Below are positions 21,613 through 32,311 of a stretch of 64,000 bases of DNA, in pieces; position 1 is the stretch's first letter, and every line of letters starts with the position of its first letter. The stretch comes from Muricea muricata (lineage: Eukaryota > Cnidaria > Anthozoa > Malacalcyonacea > Plexauridae). The stretch lies in the NCBI GenBank assembly GCA_963855995.1, contig OY979716.1:53820158-53884157 (forward strand). Reading direction: 5' to 3'. Position numbers and translations under genes: made by a program. The notes beneath the pieces were generated by a model. The model saw only the letters and a list, made by a program, of their open reading frames with translations, was not told the origin of the DNA and searched no databases.

Positions 21613-21733
21613 AGGAATTATTAAAGGATATCTAACAATTTGTCACAAAAAAGGAAGAAATAATCATAAAAGTATCACCATTATCATTCGTGATCGTGGT
21701 TCTTAAATTTAGTTTTGGTTGTGGCCTGAAGAC

Positions 21734-21806
21734 GGCGTCGTGGCCTAATGGATAAGGTGTCTGACTTCGGATCAGAAAATTGAAGGTTCCAATCCTGTTG
21801 GGGTTG
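21734..21806 (+). tRNA. tRNA-Arg, anticodon TCG
   Basis: GGCGTCG acceptor and TTCCAAT T loop as at 16630. Confidence 0.8.
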
Positions 21807-22070
21807 CATTATTTTCTGCATGTTGTTAAACTATGCAATTGTGGCATAAAAAGTGGAATTTTTATCTCTGAATTTTGATATGCCTCTTCCAAATTACTAT
21901 TTGACAAAAAACTGTTAATGTACTATTGTTGCTGTGCCAAGCGAACATGCAAGGCGAGGGTTACTGAATCTCTAAAACTACCATGCAACAAGTTTCCACA
22001 TCCCACACAACAACGTCAATGAAACAGCATGGCACATCTAACAACTGATGGCCGATAAATAAAACGAAAC

Positions 22071-22151
22071 TGGCAGCGGTGGGATTCGAACCCACGCCAT
22101 AGAATGACTGGTGCCTAAAACCAGCGCCTTAGACCACTCGGCCAGACTACC
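22071..22151 (-). tRNA. tRNA-Leu, anticodon TAG
   Basis: Acceptor GGTAGTC: last pair C7-C66 broken. T4 stop present. Confidence 0.87.
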
Positions 22152-22387
22152 ACCTTCATCTCGATGGTGTTTCTTTTTGCTTTACACGCCCTAATTATAT
22201 ATTTAGTATGGAAATCTCTCTTTCTTTCAGGTATTATTTACGGGATTCCTAACATTTTCTACGACAGAAGTAAAATTTAAAAGAGTAATATTTCCAAATA
22301 CCTATTTCGGAGAAAGTTTCTCAGAATATATAACATAAAAATAGACCTGGTTTCCAAAGTTAGTAATGTTACAAGTCCCGGAATTAT

Positions 22388-22459
22388 GGGTTTGCACGGG
22401 AATCGAACCCGTGACCTCTCGCACCCGAAGCAAGAATGATACCTCTATACCAGGAAGCC
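22388..22459 (-). tRNA. tRNA-Pro, anticodon CGG
   Basis: As 14735. Confidence 0.83.
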
Positions 22460-22814
22460 GAGAACAATCCCACCAACATCCAACATTTTTTTAAGAAAGG
22501 ATTTGAAAAACAATAACAAGGTAATACCATCGGCAACTGTGATCGAGGTCAGTAAATTTATTGTGTTCTGCACCAGAGATGAACTGGTGGTTCCAGACCC
22601 ACTTCCAGATTCTTTTTCAGTCACTATTTGCGCTGTTTGTAATATTTCGTGTAGGACAGAAATTAAATTTTTAAAGCAATACTTTTAATGGGGCTTCTCG
22701 GGAGAAAGTGTGTCAGAACATAAAACATTAAAATAAATGATATGGAATCGTCACTAACGTTTCCAAGCTTATCAATCACTCAAGAAAGTTCTTTTTGTGC
22801 AGTTTTTTAACTAT

Positions 22815-22886
22815 GGGCTTGCACGCGGATCGAACTTGTGACCACTCGCACCTTAAAAGAGGAGCACATTACTAAACAAGTAAGCC
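22815..22886 (-). pseudogene. psi-Pro, AAG
   Basis: As 15162. Confidence 0.63.
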
Positions 22887-23009
22887 AGGAATTATTAAAG
22901 GATATCTAACAATTTGTCACAAAAATAAGAGGAAAATAATCCAAAAAGTATCACCATTATCATTCGTGATCGTGGTTCTTAAATTTAGTTTTGGTTGTGG
23001 CCTGAAGAC

Positions 23010-23082
23010 GGCCTCGTCGCCTAATGGATAAGGTGTCTGACTTCGGATCAGAAAATTGAAGGTTCAAATCCTGTCGGGGTTG
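23010..23082 (+). tRNA. tRNA-Arg, anticodon TCG
   Basis: Same form as 20457 (C at position 9). Confidence 0.85.
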
Positions 23083-23346
23083 CAATATTTTCTGCATGTT
23101 GTTAAACTATGCAATTGTGGCATAAAAAGTGGAATTTTTTTCTCTGAATTTTGATATGCCTCTTTCAAATTCCTATTTGACAAAAAACTGTTAATGTACT
23201 ATTGTTGCTGTGCCAAGCGAACATGCAAGGCGAGGGTTACTGAATCTCTAGAACTGCCAGTCAACAAGTTTCCACATCCCACACAACAACTTCAATGAAA
23301 CAGCATGGCACATCTAACAACTGATGGCCGATAAATAGAACGAAAC

Positions 23347-23427
23347 TGGCAGCGGTGGGATTCGAACCCACGCCATAGAATGACTGGTGCCTAAAACCAG
23401 CGCGTTAGACCACTCGGCCACACTACC
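23347..23427 (-). tRNA. tRNA-Leu, anticodon TAG, weak terminator
   Basis: As 15694. Confidence 0.88.
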
Positions 23428-23661
23428 ACCTTCATCTCGATGGTGTTTCTTTTGCTTTACACGCCCTAGTTATATTTTTAGTATCGAAATCTCTCTTTCT
23501 TTCAGGTATTATTTACGGGATTCCGAACATTTTCTACGACAGAAGTAAAATTTAAAAAAGTAATATTTCCAAATACCTATTTCGGAGAAAGTTCTTCAGA
23601 ATATATAACATAAAAATAGACCTGGTTTCCAAAGTTAGTAATGTTACAAATCCGGAATTAT

Positions 23662-23733
23662 GGGTTTGCACGGGAATCGAACCCGTGACCTCTCGCACCC
23701 GAAGCAAGAATGATACCTCTATACCAGGAAGCC
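23662..23733 (-). tRNA. tRNA-Pro, anticodon CGG
   Basis: As 14735. Confidence 0.83.
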
Positions 23734-24088
23734 GAGAACAACCCCAGCAACATCCAACATTTTTTTAAGAAAGGATTTGAAAAACAATAACAAGGTAATA
23801 CCATCGGCAACTGTGATCGAGGTCAGTAAATTTATTGTGTTGTCCACCAGAGATGAACTGGTGGTTCCAGACCCACTTCCAGATTCTTTTTCAGTCACTA
23901 TTTGCGCTGTTTGTAATATTTCGTGTAGGACAGAAATTAAATTTTTAAAGCAATACTTTTAATGGGGCTTCTCGGGAGAAAGTGTGTCAGAACATAAAAC
24001 ATTAAAATAAATGATATGGAATCGTCACTAACGTTTCCAAGCTTATCAATCACTCAAGAAAGTTCTTTTTGTGCAGTTTTTTAACTAT

Positions 24089-24160
24089 GGGCTTGCACGC
24101 GGATCGAACTTGTGACCACTCGCACCTTAAAAGAGGAGCACATTACTAAACAAGTAAGCC
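24089..24160 (-). pseudogene. psi-Pro, AAG
   Basis: As 15162. Confidence 0.63.
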
Positions 24161-24283
24161 AGGAATTATTAAAGGATATCTAACAATTTGTCACAAAAAT
24201 AAGAGGAAAATAATCCAAAAAGTATCACCATTATCATTCGTGATCGTGGTTCTTAAATTTAGTTTTGGTTGTGGCCTGAAGAC

Positions 24284-24356
24284 GGCCTCGTCGCCTAATG
24301 GATAAGGTGTCTGACTTCGGATCAGAAAATTGAAGGTTCAAATCCTGTCGGGGTTG
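24284..24356 (+). tRNA. tRNA-Arg, anticodon TCG
   Basis: Same form as 23010, 1,274 bp on. Confidence 0.85.
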
Positions 24357-24620
24357 CAATATTTTCTGCATGTTGTTAAACTATGCAATTGTGGCATAAA
24401 AAGTGGAATTTTTTTCTCTGAATTTTGATATGCCTCTTTCAAATTCCTATTTGACAAAAAACTGTTAATGTACTATTGTTGCTGTGCCAAGCGAACATGC
24501 AAGGCGAGGGTTACTGAATCTCTAGAACTGCCAGTCAACAAGTTTCCACATCCCACACAACAACTTCAATGAAACAGCATGGCACATCTAACAACTGATG
24601 GCCGATAAATAGAACGAAAC

Positions 24621-24701
24621 TGGCAGCGGTGGGATTCGAACCCACGCCATAGAATGACTGGTGCCTAAAACCAGCGCATTAGACCACTCGGCCACACTAC
24701 C
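24621..24701 (-). tRNA. tRNA-Leu, anticodon TAG, weak terminator
   Basis: As 15694, D-arm end TAATGCGC. Confidence 0.88.
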
Positions 24702-24935
24702 ACCTTCATCTCGATGGTGTTTCTTTTGCTTTACACGCCCTAGTTATATTTTTAGTATCGAAATCTCTCTTTCTTTCAGGTATTATTTACGGGATTCCGA
24801 ACATTTTCTACGACAGAAGTAAAATTTAAAAAAGTAATATTTCCAAATACCTATTTCGGAGAAAGTTCTTCAGAATATATAACATAAAAATAGACCTGGT
24901 TTCCAAAGTTAGTAATGTTACAAATCCGGAATTAT

Positions 24936-25007
24936 GGGTTTGCACGGGAATCGAACCCGTGACCTCTCGCACCCGAAGCAAGAATGATACCTCTATACCA
25001 GGAAGCC
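24936..25007 (-). tRNA. tRNA-Pro, anticodon CGG
   Basis: Copy of 23662, 1,274 bp on. Confidence 0.83.
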
Positions 25008-25362
25008 GAGAACAACCCCAGCAACATCCAACATTTTTTTAAGAAAGGATTTGAAAAACAATAACAAGGTAATACCATCGGCAACTGTGATCGAGGTCAG
25101 TAAATTTATTGTGTTGTCCACCAGAGATGAACTGGTGGTTCCAGACCCACTTCCAGATTCTTTTTCAGTCACTATTTGCGCTGTTTGTAATATTTCGTGT
25201 AGGACAGAAATTAAATTTTTAAAGCAATACTTTTAATGGGGCTTCTCGGGAGAAAGTGTGTCAGAACATAAACCATTAAAATAAATGATATGCAATCGTC
25301 ACAAACGTTTCCAAGCTTATCAATCACTCAAGAAATTTCTTTTTGTGCAGTTTTTTAACTAT

Positions 25363-25434
25363 GGGCTTCCACGCGGATCGAACTTGTGACCACTCGCACC
25401 TTAAAAGAGGAGCACATTACTAAACAAGTAAGCC
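25363..25434 (-). pseudogene. psi-Pro, AAG
   Basis: CTTCCAC acceptor variant with CACGCGG. Confidence 0.6.
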
Positions 25435-25557
25435 AGGAATTATTAAAGGATATCTAACAATTTGTCACAAAAATAAGAGGAAAATAATCCAAAAAGTATC
25501 ACCATTATCATTCGTGATCGTGGTTCTTAAATTTAGTTTTGGTTGTGGCTTGAAGAC

Positions 25558-25630
25558 GGCCTCGTCGCCTAATGGATAAGGTGTCTGACTTCGGATCAGA
25601 AAATTGAAGGTTCAATTCCTGTCGGGGTTG
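25558..25630 (+). tRNA. tRNA-Arg, anticodon TCG
   Basis: T loop TTCAATT; C at position 9. Confidence 0.83.
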
Positions 25631-25894
25631 CAATATTTTCTGCATGTTGTTAAACTATGCAATTGTGGCATAAAAAGTGGAATTTTTTTCTCTGAATTTT
25701 GATATGCCTCTTTCAAATTACTATTTGACAAAAAACTGTTAATGTACTATTGTTGCTGTGCCAAGCGAACATGCAAGGCGAGGGTTACTGAATCTCTAGA
25801 ACTGCCATGCAACAAGTTTCCACATCCCACACAACAACTTCAATGAAACAGCATGGCACATCTAACAACTGATGGCCGATAAATAAAACGAAAC

Positions 25895-25975
25895 TGGCAG
25901 CGGTGGGATTCGAACCCACGCCATAGAATGACTGGTGCCAAAAACCAGCGCGTTAGACCACTCGGCCACACTACC
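25895..25975 (-). tRNA. tRNA-Leu body with Gln anticodon TTG
   Basis: Loop TTTTGGC: one A-to-T change makes TTG (reads CAA). The rest is a sound tRNA-Leu with long variable arm and discriminator A, both Leu identity features, so it could insert Leu at Gln codons if expressed. Single copy. Confidence 0.78.
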
Positions 25976-26211
25976 ACCTTCATCTCGATGGTGTTTCTTT
26001 TTGCTTTAGACGCCCTAGTTATATCTTTAGTATCGAAATCTCTCTTTCTTTCAGGTATTATTTACGGGATTCGTAACATTTTCTACGACAGAAGTAAAAT
26101 TTAAAAAAGTAATATTTTCAAATCTTTATTTCCGAGAAAGTTTTTCAGAATATATAATATAAAAATAGACCTGGTTTCCAAAGTTAGTAATGTTACGAGT
26201 CCCAGAATCAT

Positions 26212-26283
26212 GGGCTTGCACGGGAATCGAACCCGTGACCTCTCGCTCTCAAAGCGAGAATCATACCTCTACACCAGCAAGCC
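26212..26283 (-). tRNA. tRNA-Pro body with Ser anticodon TGA
   Basis: Acceptor GGCTTGC/GCAAGCC, D and T arms and B box all well formed. Anticodon arm CTCGC-TTTGAGA-GCGAG gives TGA, which reads UCA (Ser). There is no long variable arm, so SerRS should not recognise it; ProRS, which needs G35 and G36, would meet A36. Probably TGG (as at 27487) with a G-to-A change at 36. Confidence 0.8.
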
Positions 26284-26637
26284 GAGAACAATCCAATAAC
26301 ATCAAACATTATTTTAAGAAAGTATTTGAAAAACAACAACAACGTTATACCATCGGCAACTGTGATCGAGATCAGTAAATTTATTGTGTTCTGCACCAGA
26401 GATGAACTGGTGGTTCCAGACCCACTTTCAGATTCTTTTTCAGTCACTATTTGCGCTGTTTGTAATATTTCGTGTAGGACAGAAATTAAATTTTTAAAGC
26501 AGTACTTTTAATGGGGCTTCTCGGGAGAAAGTGTGTCAGAACATAAAACATTAAAATAAATGATATGCAATCGTCACAAACGTTTCCAAGCTTATCAATC
26601 TCTCAAGAAAGTTCTTTTTGTGCAGTTTTTTAACTAT

Positions 26638-26709
26638 GGGCTTGCACGCGGATCGAACTTGTGACCACTCGCACCTTAAAAGAGGAGCACATTACTAAAC
26701 AAGTAAGCC
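26638..26709 (-). pseudogene. psi-Pro, AAG
   Basis: As 15162. Confidence 0.63.
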
Positions 26710-26832
26710 AGGAATTATTAAAGGATATCTAACAATTTGTCACAAAAATAAGAGGAAAATAATCCAAAAAGTATCACCATTATCATTCGTGATCGTTATT
26801 CTTAAATTTAGTTTTGGTTGTGGCCTGAAGAC

Positions 26833-26905
26833 GGCCTCGTCCCCTAATGGATAAGGTGTCTGAATCCGGATCAGAAAATTGAAGGTTCAAATCCTGTCGG
26901 GGTTG
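26833..26905 (+). tRNA. tRNA-Arg, anticodon CCG
   Basis: Loop ATCCGGA gives CCG, still Arg (reads CGG). TCGTCCCC replaces TCGTGGCC, so G10 is lost and one D-stem pair breaks. The only CCG copy of this family. Confidence 0.7.
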
Positions 26906-27169
26906 CAATATTTTCTGCATGTTGTTAAACTGTGCAATTGTGGCATAAAAAGTGGAATTTTTTTCTCGGAATTTTGATATGCCTCTTCCAAATTACTATT
27001 TGACAAAAAACTGTTCATGCACTATTGTTGCTGTACCAAGCGAACATGCAACGCAAGGGTTACTGAATCTCTAGAACTGCCATGCAACAAGTTTCCATAT
27101 CCTACACAAAAACTTCAATGAAACAGCATGGCACATCTAACAACTGATGGCCGATAAATAAAACGAAAC

Positions 27170-27250
27170 TGGCAGCGGTGGGATTCGAACCCACGCCATA
27201 GAATGACTCGTGCCTAAAACCAGCGCCTTAGACCACTCGGCCACACTACC
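27170..27250 (-). tRNA. tRNA-Leu, anticodon TAG
   Basis: Anticodon stem CTGGT/ACGAG has one mismatch. Confidence 0.83.
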
Positions 27251-27486
27251 ACCTTCATCTCGATGGTGTTTCTTTTTGCTTTACACGCCCTAGTTATATA
27301 TTTAGTATGGAAATCTCTCTTTCTTTCAGGTATTATTTACGGGATTCCTAACATTTTCCACGACAGAAGTAAAATTTAAAAAAGTAATATTTTCAAATCT
27401 TTATTTCGGAGAAAGTTTTTCAGAATATATAATATAAAAATAGACCTGGTTTCCAAAGTTAGTAATGTTACGAGTCCTGGAATCAT

Positions 27487-27558
27487 GGGCTTGCACGGGA
27501 ATCGAACCCGTGACCTCTCGCTCCCAAAGCGAGAATCATACCTCTACACCAGCAATCC
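27487..27558 (-). tRNA. tRNA-Pro, anticodon TGG
   Basis: Loop TTTGGGA reads CCA. Acceptor GGATTGC/GCAAGCC has one mismatch (A3-G70). The only full-length TGG copy. Followed at once by the rearrangement joint near 27597. Confidence 0.85.
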
Positions 27559-27687
27559 GAGAACAATCCAATAACATCCAACATTATTTGTTAAAGTGCC
27601 ATGCAACAAGTTTCCACATCCCACACAACAACTTCAATGAAACAGCATGGCACATCTAACACTGATGGCCGATAAATAAAATGAAAC

Positions 27688-27768
27688 TGGCAGCGGTGGG
27701 ATTCGAACCCACGCCATAGAATGACTGGTGCCTAAAACCAGCGCCTTAGACCACTCAACCACGCTACC
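27688..27768 (-). tRNA. tRNA-Leu, anticodon TAG (extra copy)
   Basis: Belongs to the rearranged short unit that lacks Arg and psi-Pro. D arm GGTTGAGTGG. Confidence 0.9.
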
Positions 27769-28004
27769 ACCTTCATCTCAATGGTGTTTCTTTTTGCTTT
27801 ACACGCCCTAATTATATATTTAGTATGGCAATCTCTCTCGCTTTCAGGTATTATTTACGGGATTCCTACCATTTTGTACGACATAAGTAAAATTCAAAAA
27901 AGTAATATTTTCAAATACCTATTTCGGAGAAAGTTTTTCAGAATATATAACATAAAAATAGACCTATTTTCCAAAGTTAGTAATGTTACGAATCCCGGAA
28001 TTAT

Positions 28005-28076
28005 GGGTTTGCACGGGAATCGAACCCGTGACCTCTCGCACCCGAAGCGAGAATCTTACCTCTAGACCAGGAAACC
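28005..28076 (-). tRNA. tRNA-Pro, anticodon CGG
   Basis: Acceptor GGTTTCC/GCAAACC: position 3 is T, which restores pairing with A70. Confidence 0.87.
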
Positions 28077-28431
28077 GAGAACAATCCCACCAACATCCAA
28101 CATTTTTTTAAGAAAGGATTTGAAAAACAATAACAAGGTAATACCATCGGCAACTGTGATCGAGGTCAGTAAATTTATTGTGTTCTGCACCAGAGATGAA
28201 CTGGTGGTTCCAGACCCACTTCCAGATTCTTTTTCAGTCACTATTTGCGCTGTTTGTAATATTTCGTGTAGGACAGAAATTAAATTTTTAAAGCAATACT
28301 TTTAATGGGGCTTCTCGGGAGAAAGTGTGTCAGAACATAAAACATTAAAATAAATGATAAGCAATTGTCACAAACGTTTCCAAGCTTATCAATCACTCAA
28401 GAAAGTTCTTTTTGTGCAGTTTTTTAACTAT

Positions 28432-28503
28432 GGGCTTGCACGCGGATCGAACTTGTGACCACTCGCACCTTAAAAGAGGAGCACATTACTAAACAAGTAA
28501 GCC
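28432..28503 (-). pseudogene. psi-Pro, AAG
   Basis: As 15162. The preceding unit (27487) has no psi-Pro because of the rearrangement. Confidence 0.63.
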
Positions 28504-28626
28504 AGGAATTATTAAAGGATATCTGACAATTTGTCACAAAAATAAGAGGAAAATAATCCAAAAAGTATCACCATTATCATTCGTGATCGTGGTTCGTAAA
28601 TTTAGTTTTGGTTGTGGCCTGAAGAC

Positions 28627-28699
28627 GGCCTCGTGGCCTAATGGATAAGGTGTCTGACTTCGGATCAGAAAATTGAAGGTTCAAATCCTGTTCGGGTTG
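28627..28699 (+). tRNA. tRNA-Arg, anticodon TCG
   Basis: Acceptor 3-prime strand TCGGGTT leaves a C-C clash at 6-67. B box GGTTCAAATCC. Confidence 0.78.
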
Positions 28700-28964
28700 C
28701 AATATTTTCTGCAGGTTGTTAAACTATGCAATTCTGCCATAAAAAGTGGAATTTTTTTCTCTCAATTTTGATATGCCTCTTCCAAATTACTATTTGACAA
28801 AAAACTGTTAATGTACTACTCTTGCTGTGCAAGGCGAACATGCAAGGCGAGGGTTACTGAATCTCTAGCAACTGCCATGCAACAAGTTTCCACATCCCAC
28901 ACAACAACTTCAATGAAACAGCATTGCACATCTAACAGCTGATGGCCGATAAATAAAACGAAAC

Positions 28965-29045
28965 TGGCAGCGGTGGGATTCAAACCCACGCCATAGAATG
29001 ACTGGTGCCTAAAACCAGCGCCTTAGACCACTCAGCCACGCTACC
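28965..29045 (-). tRNA. tRNA-Leu, anticodon TAG, altered T loop
   Basis: TTTGAAT T loop (C56 lost) and GCTGAGTGG D arm, as in the copy at 331. Confidence 0.82.
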
Positions 29046-29281
29046 ACCTTCATCTCGATGGTGTTTCTTTTTGCTTTACACGCCCTAATTATATATTTAG
29101 TATGGATATCTCTCTCGCTTTAAGGTATTATTTACGGGATTTCTAACATTTTCTACGAAAGAAGTAAAATTTAAAAAAGTAATATTTCCAAATACCTATT
29201 TCGGAGAAAGTTTTTCAGAATATATAACATAAAAATAGACCTGGTTTCCAAAGTTAGTAATGTTACAAGTCCCGGAATTAT

Positions 29282-29353
29282 GGGTTTGCACGGGAATCGA
29301 ACCCGTGACCTCTCGCACCGGAAACGAGAATGATACCTCTAGACCAGCAAGCC
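29282..29353 (-). tRNA. tRNA-Pro body with Arg anticodon CCG
   Basis: Anticodon arm CTCGT-TTCCGGT-GCGAG puts CCG at 34-36 (reads CGG, Arg). Acceptor GGCTTGC/GCAAACC has only C3-A70 wrong; T arm and B box perfect. If charged by ProRS it would misread Arg codons, but loss of G35 argues against charging. Confidence 0.8.
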
Positions 29354-29708
29354 GAGAACAATCCCACCAACATCCAACATTTTTTTAAGAAAGGATTTGA
29401 AAAACAATAACAAGGTAATACCATCGGCAACTGTGATCGAGGTCAGTAAATTTATTGTGTTCTGCACCAGAGATGAACTGGTGGTTCCAGACCCTCTTCC
29501 AGATTCTTTTTCAGTCACTATTTGCGCTGTTTGTAATATTTCGTGTAGGACAGAAATTAAATTTTTAAAGCAATACTTTTAATGGGGCTTCTCGGAAGAA
29601 AGTGTGTCAGAACATAAAACATAAAAATAAATGATATGCAATTGTCACAAACGTTTCCAAGCTTATCAATCACTCAAGAAAGTTCTTTTTGTGCAGTTTT
29701 TGAACTAT

Positions 29709-29780
29709 GGGCTTGCACGCGGATCGAACTTGTGACCACTCGCACCTTAAAAGAGGAGCACATTACTAAACAAGTAAGCC
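29709..29780 (-). pseudogene. psi-Pro, AAG
   Basis: As 15162. Confidence 0.63.
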
Positions 29781-29903
29781 AGGAATTATTAAAGGATATC
29801 TGACAATTTGTCACAAAAATAAGAGGAAAATAATCCAAAAAGTATCACCATTATCATTCGTGATCGTGGTTCATAAATTTAGTTTTGGTTGTGGCCTGAA
29901 GAC

Positions 29904-29976
29904 GGCCTCGTGGCCTAATGGATAAGGTGTCTGACTTCGGATCAGAAAATTGAAGGTTCAAATCGTGTCGGGGTTG
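29904..29976 (+). tRNA. tRNA-Arg, anticodon TCG
   Basis: B box GGTTCAAATCG and T stem GAAGG/CGTGT are weakened. Confidence 0.75.
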
Positions 29977-30241
29977 ATATATTTTCTGCATGTTGTTAAA
30001 CTATGCAATTGTGGCATAAAAAGTGGAATTTTTTTCTCTGAATTTTGATATACCTCTTCCAAATTACTATTTGACAAAAAACTGTTAATGTACTACTGTT
30101 GCTGTGCCAGGCGAACATGCAACGCGAGGGTTACTGAATCTCTAGCAACTGCCATGCAACAAGTTTCCACATCCCACACAACAACTTCAATGAAACAGCA
30201 TGGCACATCTAACAGCTGATGGCCCATAAATAAAACGAAAC

Positions 30242-30322
30242 TGGCAGCGGTGGGATTCGAACCCACGCCATAGAATGACTGGTGCCTAAAACCAGCGCCT
30301 TAGACCACTCCGCCACGCTACC
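30242..30322 (-). tRNA. tRNA-Leu, anticodon TAG
   Basis: D arm GGCGGAGTGG; otherwise reference form. Confidence 0.9.
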
Positions 30323-30558
30323 ACCTTCATCCCCATGGTGTTTCTTTTTGCTTTAGACGCCCTAATTATATATTTAGTATGGTAATCTCTCTCGCTTTCA
30401 GGTATTATTTACGGGATTCCTAACATTTTGTACGACAGAAGTAAAATTTAAAAAAGTAATATTTCCAAATACCTATTTCAGAGAAAGTTTTTCAGAATAT
30501 ATAACATAAAAATAGACCTGGTTTCCAAAGTTAGTAATGTTACGAGTCCCAGAATTAT

Positions 30559-30630
30559 GGGTTTGCACGGGAATCGAACCCGTGACCTCTCGCACCCGAA
30601 GCGAGAATAATACCTGTAGACCAGCAAGCC
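30559..30630 (-). tRNA. tRNA-Pro, anticodon CGG
   Basis: Acceptor GGCTTGC/GCAAACC, single C3-A70 mismatch. D arm TGGTCTACAGG. Confidence 0.88.
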
Positions 30631-30860
30631 GAGAACAATCCCACCAACATCAAAATTTTTTTAAAAAAGGATTTGAAAAACAATAGCAAGGTAATACCAT
30701 CGGCAACTGTGATCGAGGTCAGTAAATTTATTGTGTTCTGCACCAGAGATGAACTGGTGGTTCCAGACCCACTTCCAGATTCTTTTTCAGTCACTACTTC
30801 CGCTGTTTGTAATCTTATCAATCACTCAAAAAAGTTCTTTTTCTTCAGTTTTTTAATTAT

Positions 30861-30932
30861 GGGCTTGCACGCGGATCAAACTTGTGACCACTCGCACCTT
30901 AAAAGAGGAGCACATTACTAAACAAGTAAGCC
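30861..30932 (-). pseudogene. psi-Pro, AAG, C56 lost
   Basis: CGGATCAAAC on +: T loop TTTGATC. Its left flank is shortened by an internal deletion joined near 30813. Confidence 0.6.
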
Positions 30933-31054
30933 AGGAATTATTACAGGATATCTAACAATTTGTCACAAAAATAAGAGGAAAAAAATTAAAAAAGTATCAC
31001 CATTATCATTCGTGATCGTCGTTAGTAATTTAGGTTTGGTTGTGGCCTGAAGAT

Positions 31055-31127
31055 GGCCTTGTGGCCAAATGGATAACGTGTCTGACTTTGGATCAGAAAA
31101 TTGAAGGCTCCAATCCTGTCGGGGTTG
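31055..31127 (+). tRNA. tRNA-Arg body with Gln anticodon TTG, degraded
   Basis: Acceptor GGCCTTG, D arm GATAACG (D-stem pair lost), T arm GGCTCCAATCC. The TTG anticodon reappears here, far from the 1-11 kb cluster. Confidence 0.6.
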
Positions 31128-31392
31128 CAATCTTTTCTGCATGTTGTTAAACTATGCAATTGTGGCATAAAAGTGGAATTTTTTTTCTCTCAATTTTGAT
31201 ATGCCTATTCCAAATTACTATTTGACAAAAAACTGTTAATGTACTACTGTTGCTGTCCCAGGCGAACATGCAAGGCGAGGGTTACTGAATCTCTAGCAAC
31301 TGCCATGCAACAAGTTTCCACATCCCGCACAACAACTTCAATGAAACAGCATGGCAATTCTAACAGCTGATGGCCCATAAATAAAACGAAAC

Positions 31393-31453
31393 TGGCAGCG
31401 GTGGGATTCGAACCCACGCCATAGAATGACTTAGACCACTCGGCCACGCTACC
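31393..31453 (-). pseudogene. tRNA-Leu lacking its anticodon arm
   Basis: 61 nt: a clean 20-bp deletion between GAATGACT and TAGACCAC removes the whole anticodon arm, with CT as possible microhomology. Acceptor, D and T arms are intact, so A and B boxes survive 20 bp closer together. Confidence 0.85.
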
Positions 31454-31689
31454 ACCTTCATCTCGATGGTGTTTCTTTTTGCTTTACACGCCCTAATTAT
31501 ATATTTAGTATGGTAATCTCTCTCGCTTTCAGGTATTATTTACGGGATTCCTAACATTTTGTGCGACAGAAGTAAAATTTAAAAAAGTAATATTTCCAAA
31601 TACCTATTTCGGAGAAAGTTTTTCAGAATATATAACATAAAAATAGACCTGGTTTCCAAAGTTAGTAATGTTACGAGTCCCAGAATTAT

Positions 31690-31761
31690 GGGTTTGCATG
31701 GGAATCGAACCCGTGACCTCTCGCACCCGAAGCGGGAATAATAACTGTAGACCAGCAAGCC
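31690..31761 (-). tRNA. tRNA-Pro, anticodon CGG, weakened
   Basis: Anticodon stem CCCGC/GCGAG and T stem (ATGGG side) each carry a mismatch; D loop TACAGTTATT. Confidence 0.75.
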
Positions 31762-32116
31762 GAGAACAATCCCACCAACATCCACCATTTTTTTAAGAAA
31801 GGATTTGAAAAACAATAACAAGGTAATACCATTAGCAACTGTGATCGAGGTCAGTAAATTTATTGTGTTCTGCACCAGAGATGAACTGGTGGTTCCAGAC
31901 CCACTTCCAGATTCTTTTTCAGTCACTATTTGCGCTGTTTGTAATATTTCGTGTAGGACAGAAATTAAATTTTTAAAGCAATACTTTTAATGGGGCTTCT
32001 CGGGAGAAAGTGTGTCAGAACATACAACATTAAAATAAATGATATGCAATCGTCACAAACGTTTCCAAGCTTATCAATCACTCAAAAAAGTTCTTTTTCT
32101 GCAGTTTTTTAATTAT

Positions 32117-32188
32117 GGGCTTGCACGTGGATCAAACTTGTGACCACTCGCACCTTAAAAGAGGAGCACATTACTAAACAAGTAAGCC
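32117..32188 (-). pseudogene. psi-Pro, AAG, C56 lost
   Basis: CACGTGGATCA variant. Confidence 0.6.
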
Positions 32189-32311
32189 AGGAATTATTAA
32201 AGGATATCTGACAATTTGTCACAAAAATAAGAGGAAAATAATCCAAAAAGTATCACCATTATCATTCGTGATCGTGGTTCGTAAATTTAGTTTTGGTTGT
32301 GGCCTGAAGAC

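Larger units (their letters stand above)
23010..25557. repeat. Two near-identical 1,274-bp monomers
   Basis: Units at 23010 and 24284 share private variants: Pro to psi-Pro spacer TTGTCCACC for TTCTGCACC, CAAATCCGG before Pro, and GAACAACCCCAGC after it. They differ at few positions. Confidence 0.85.
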
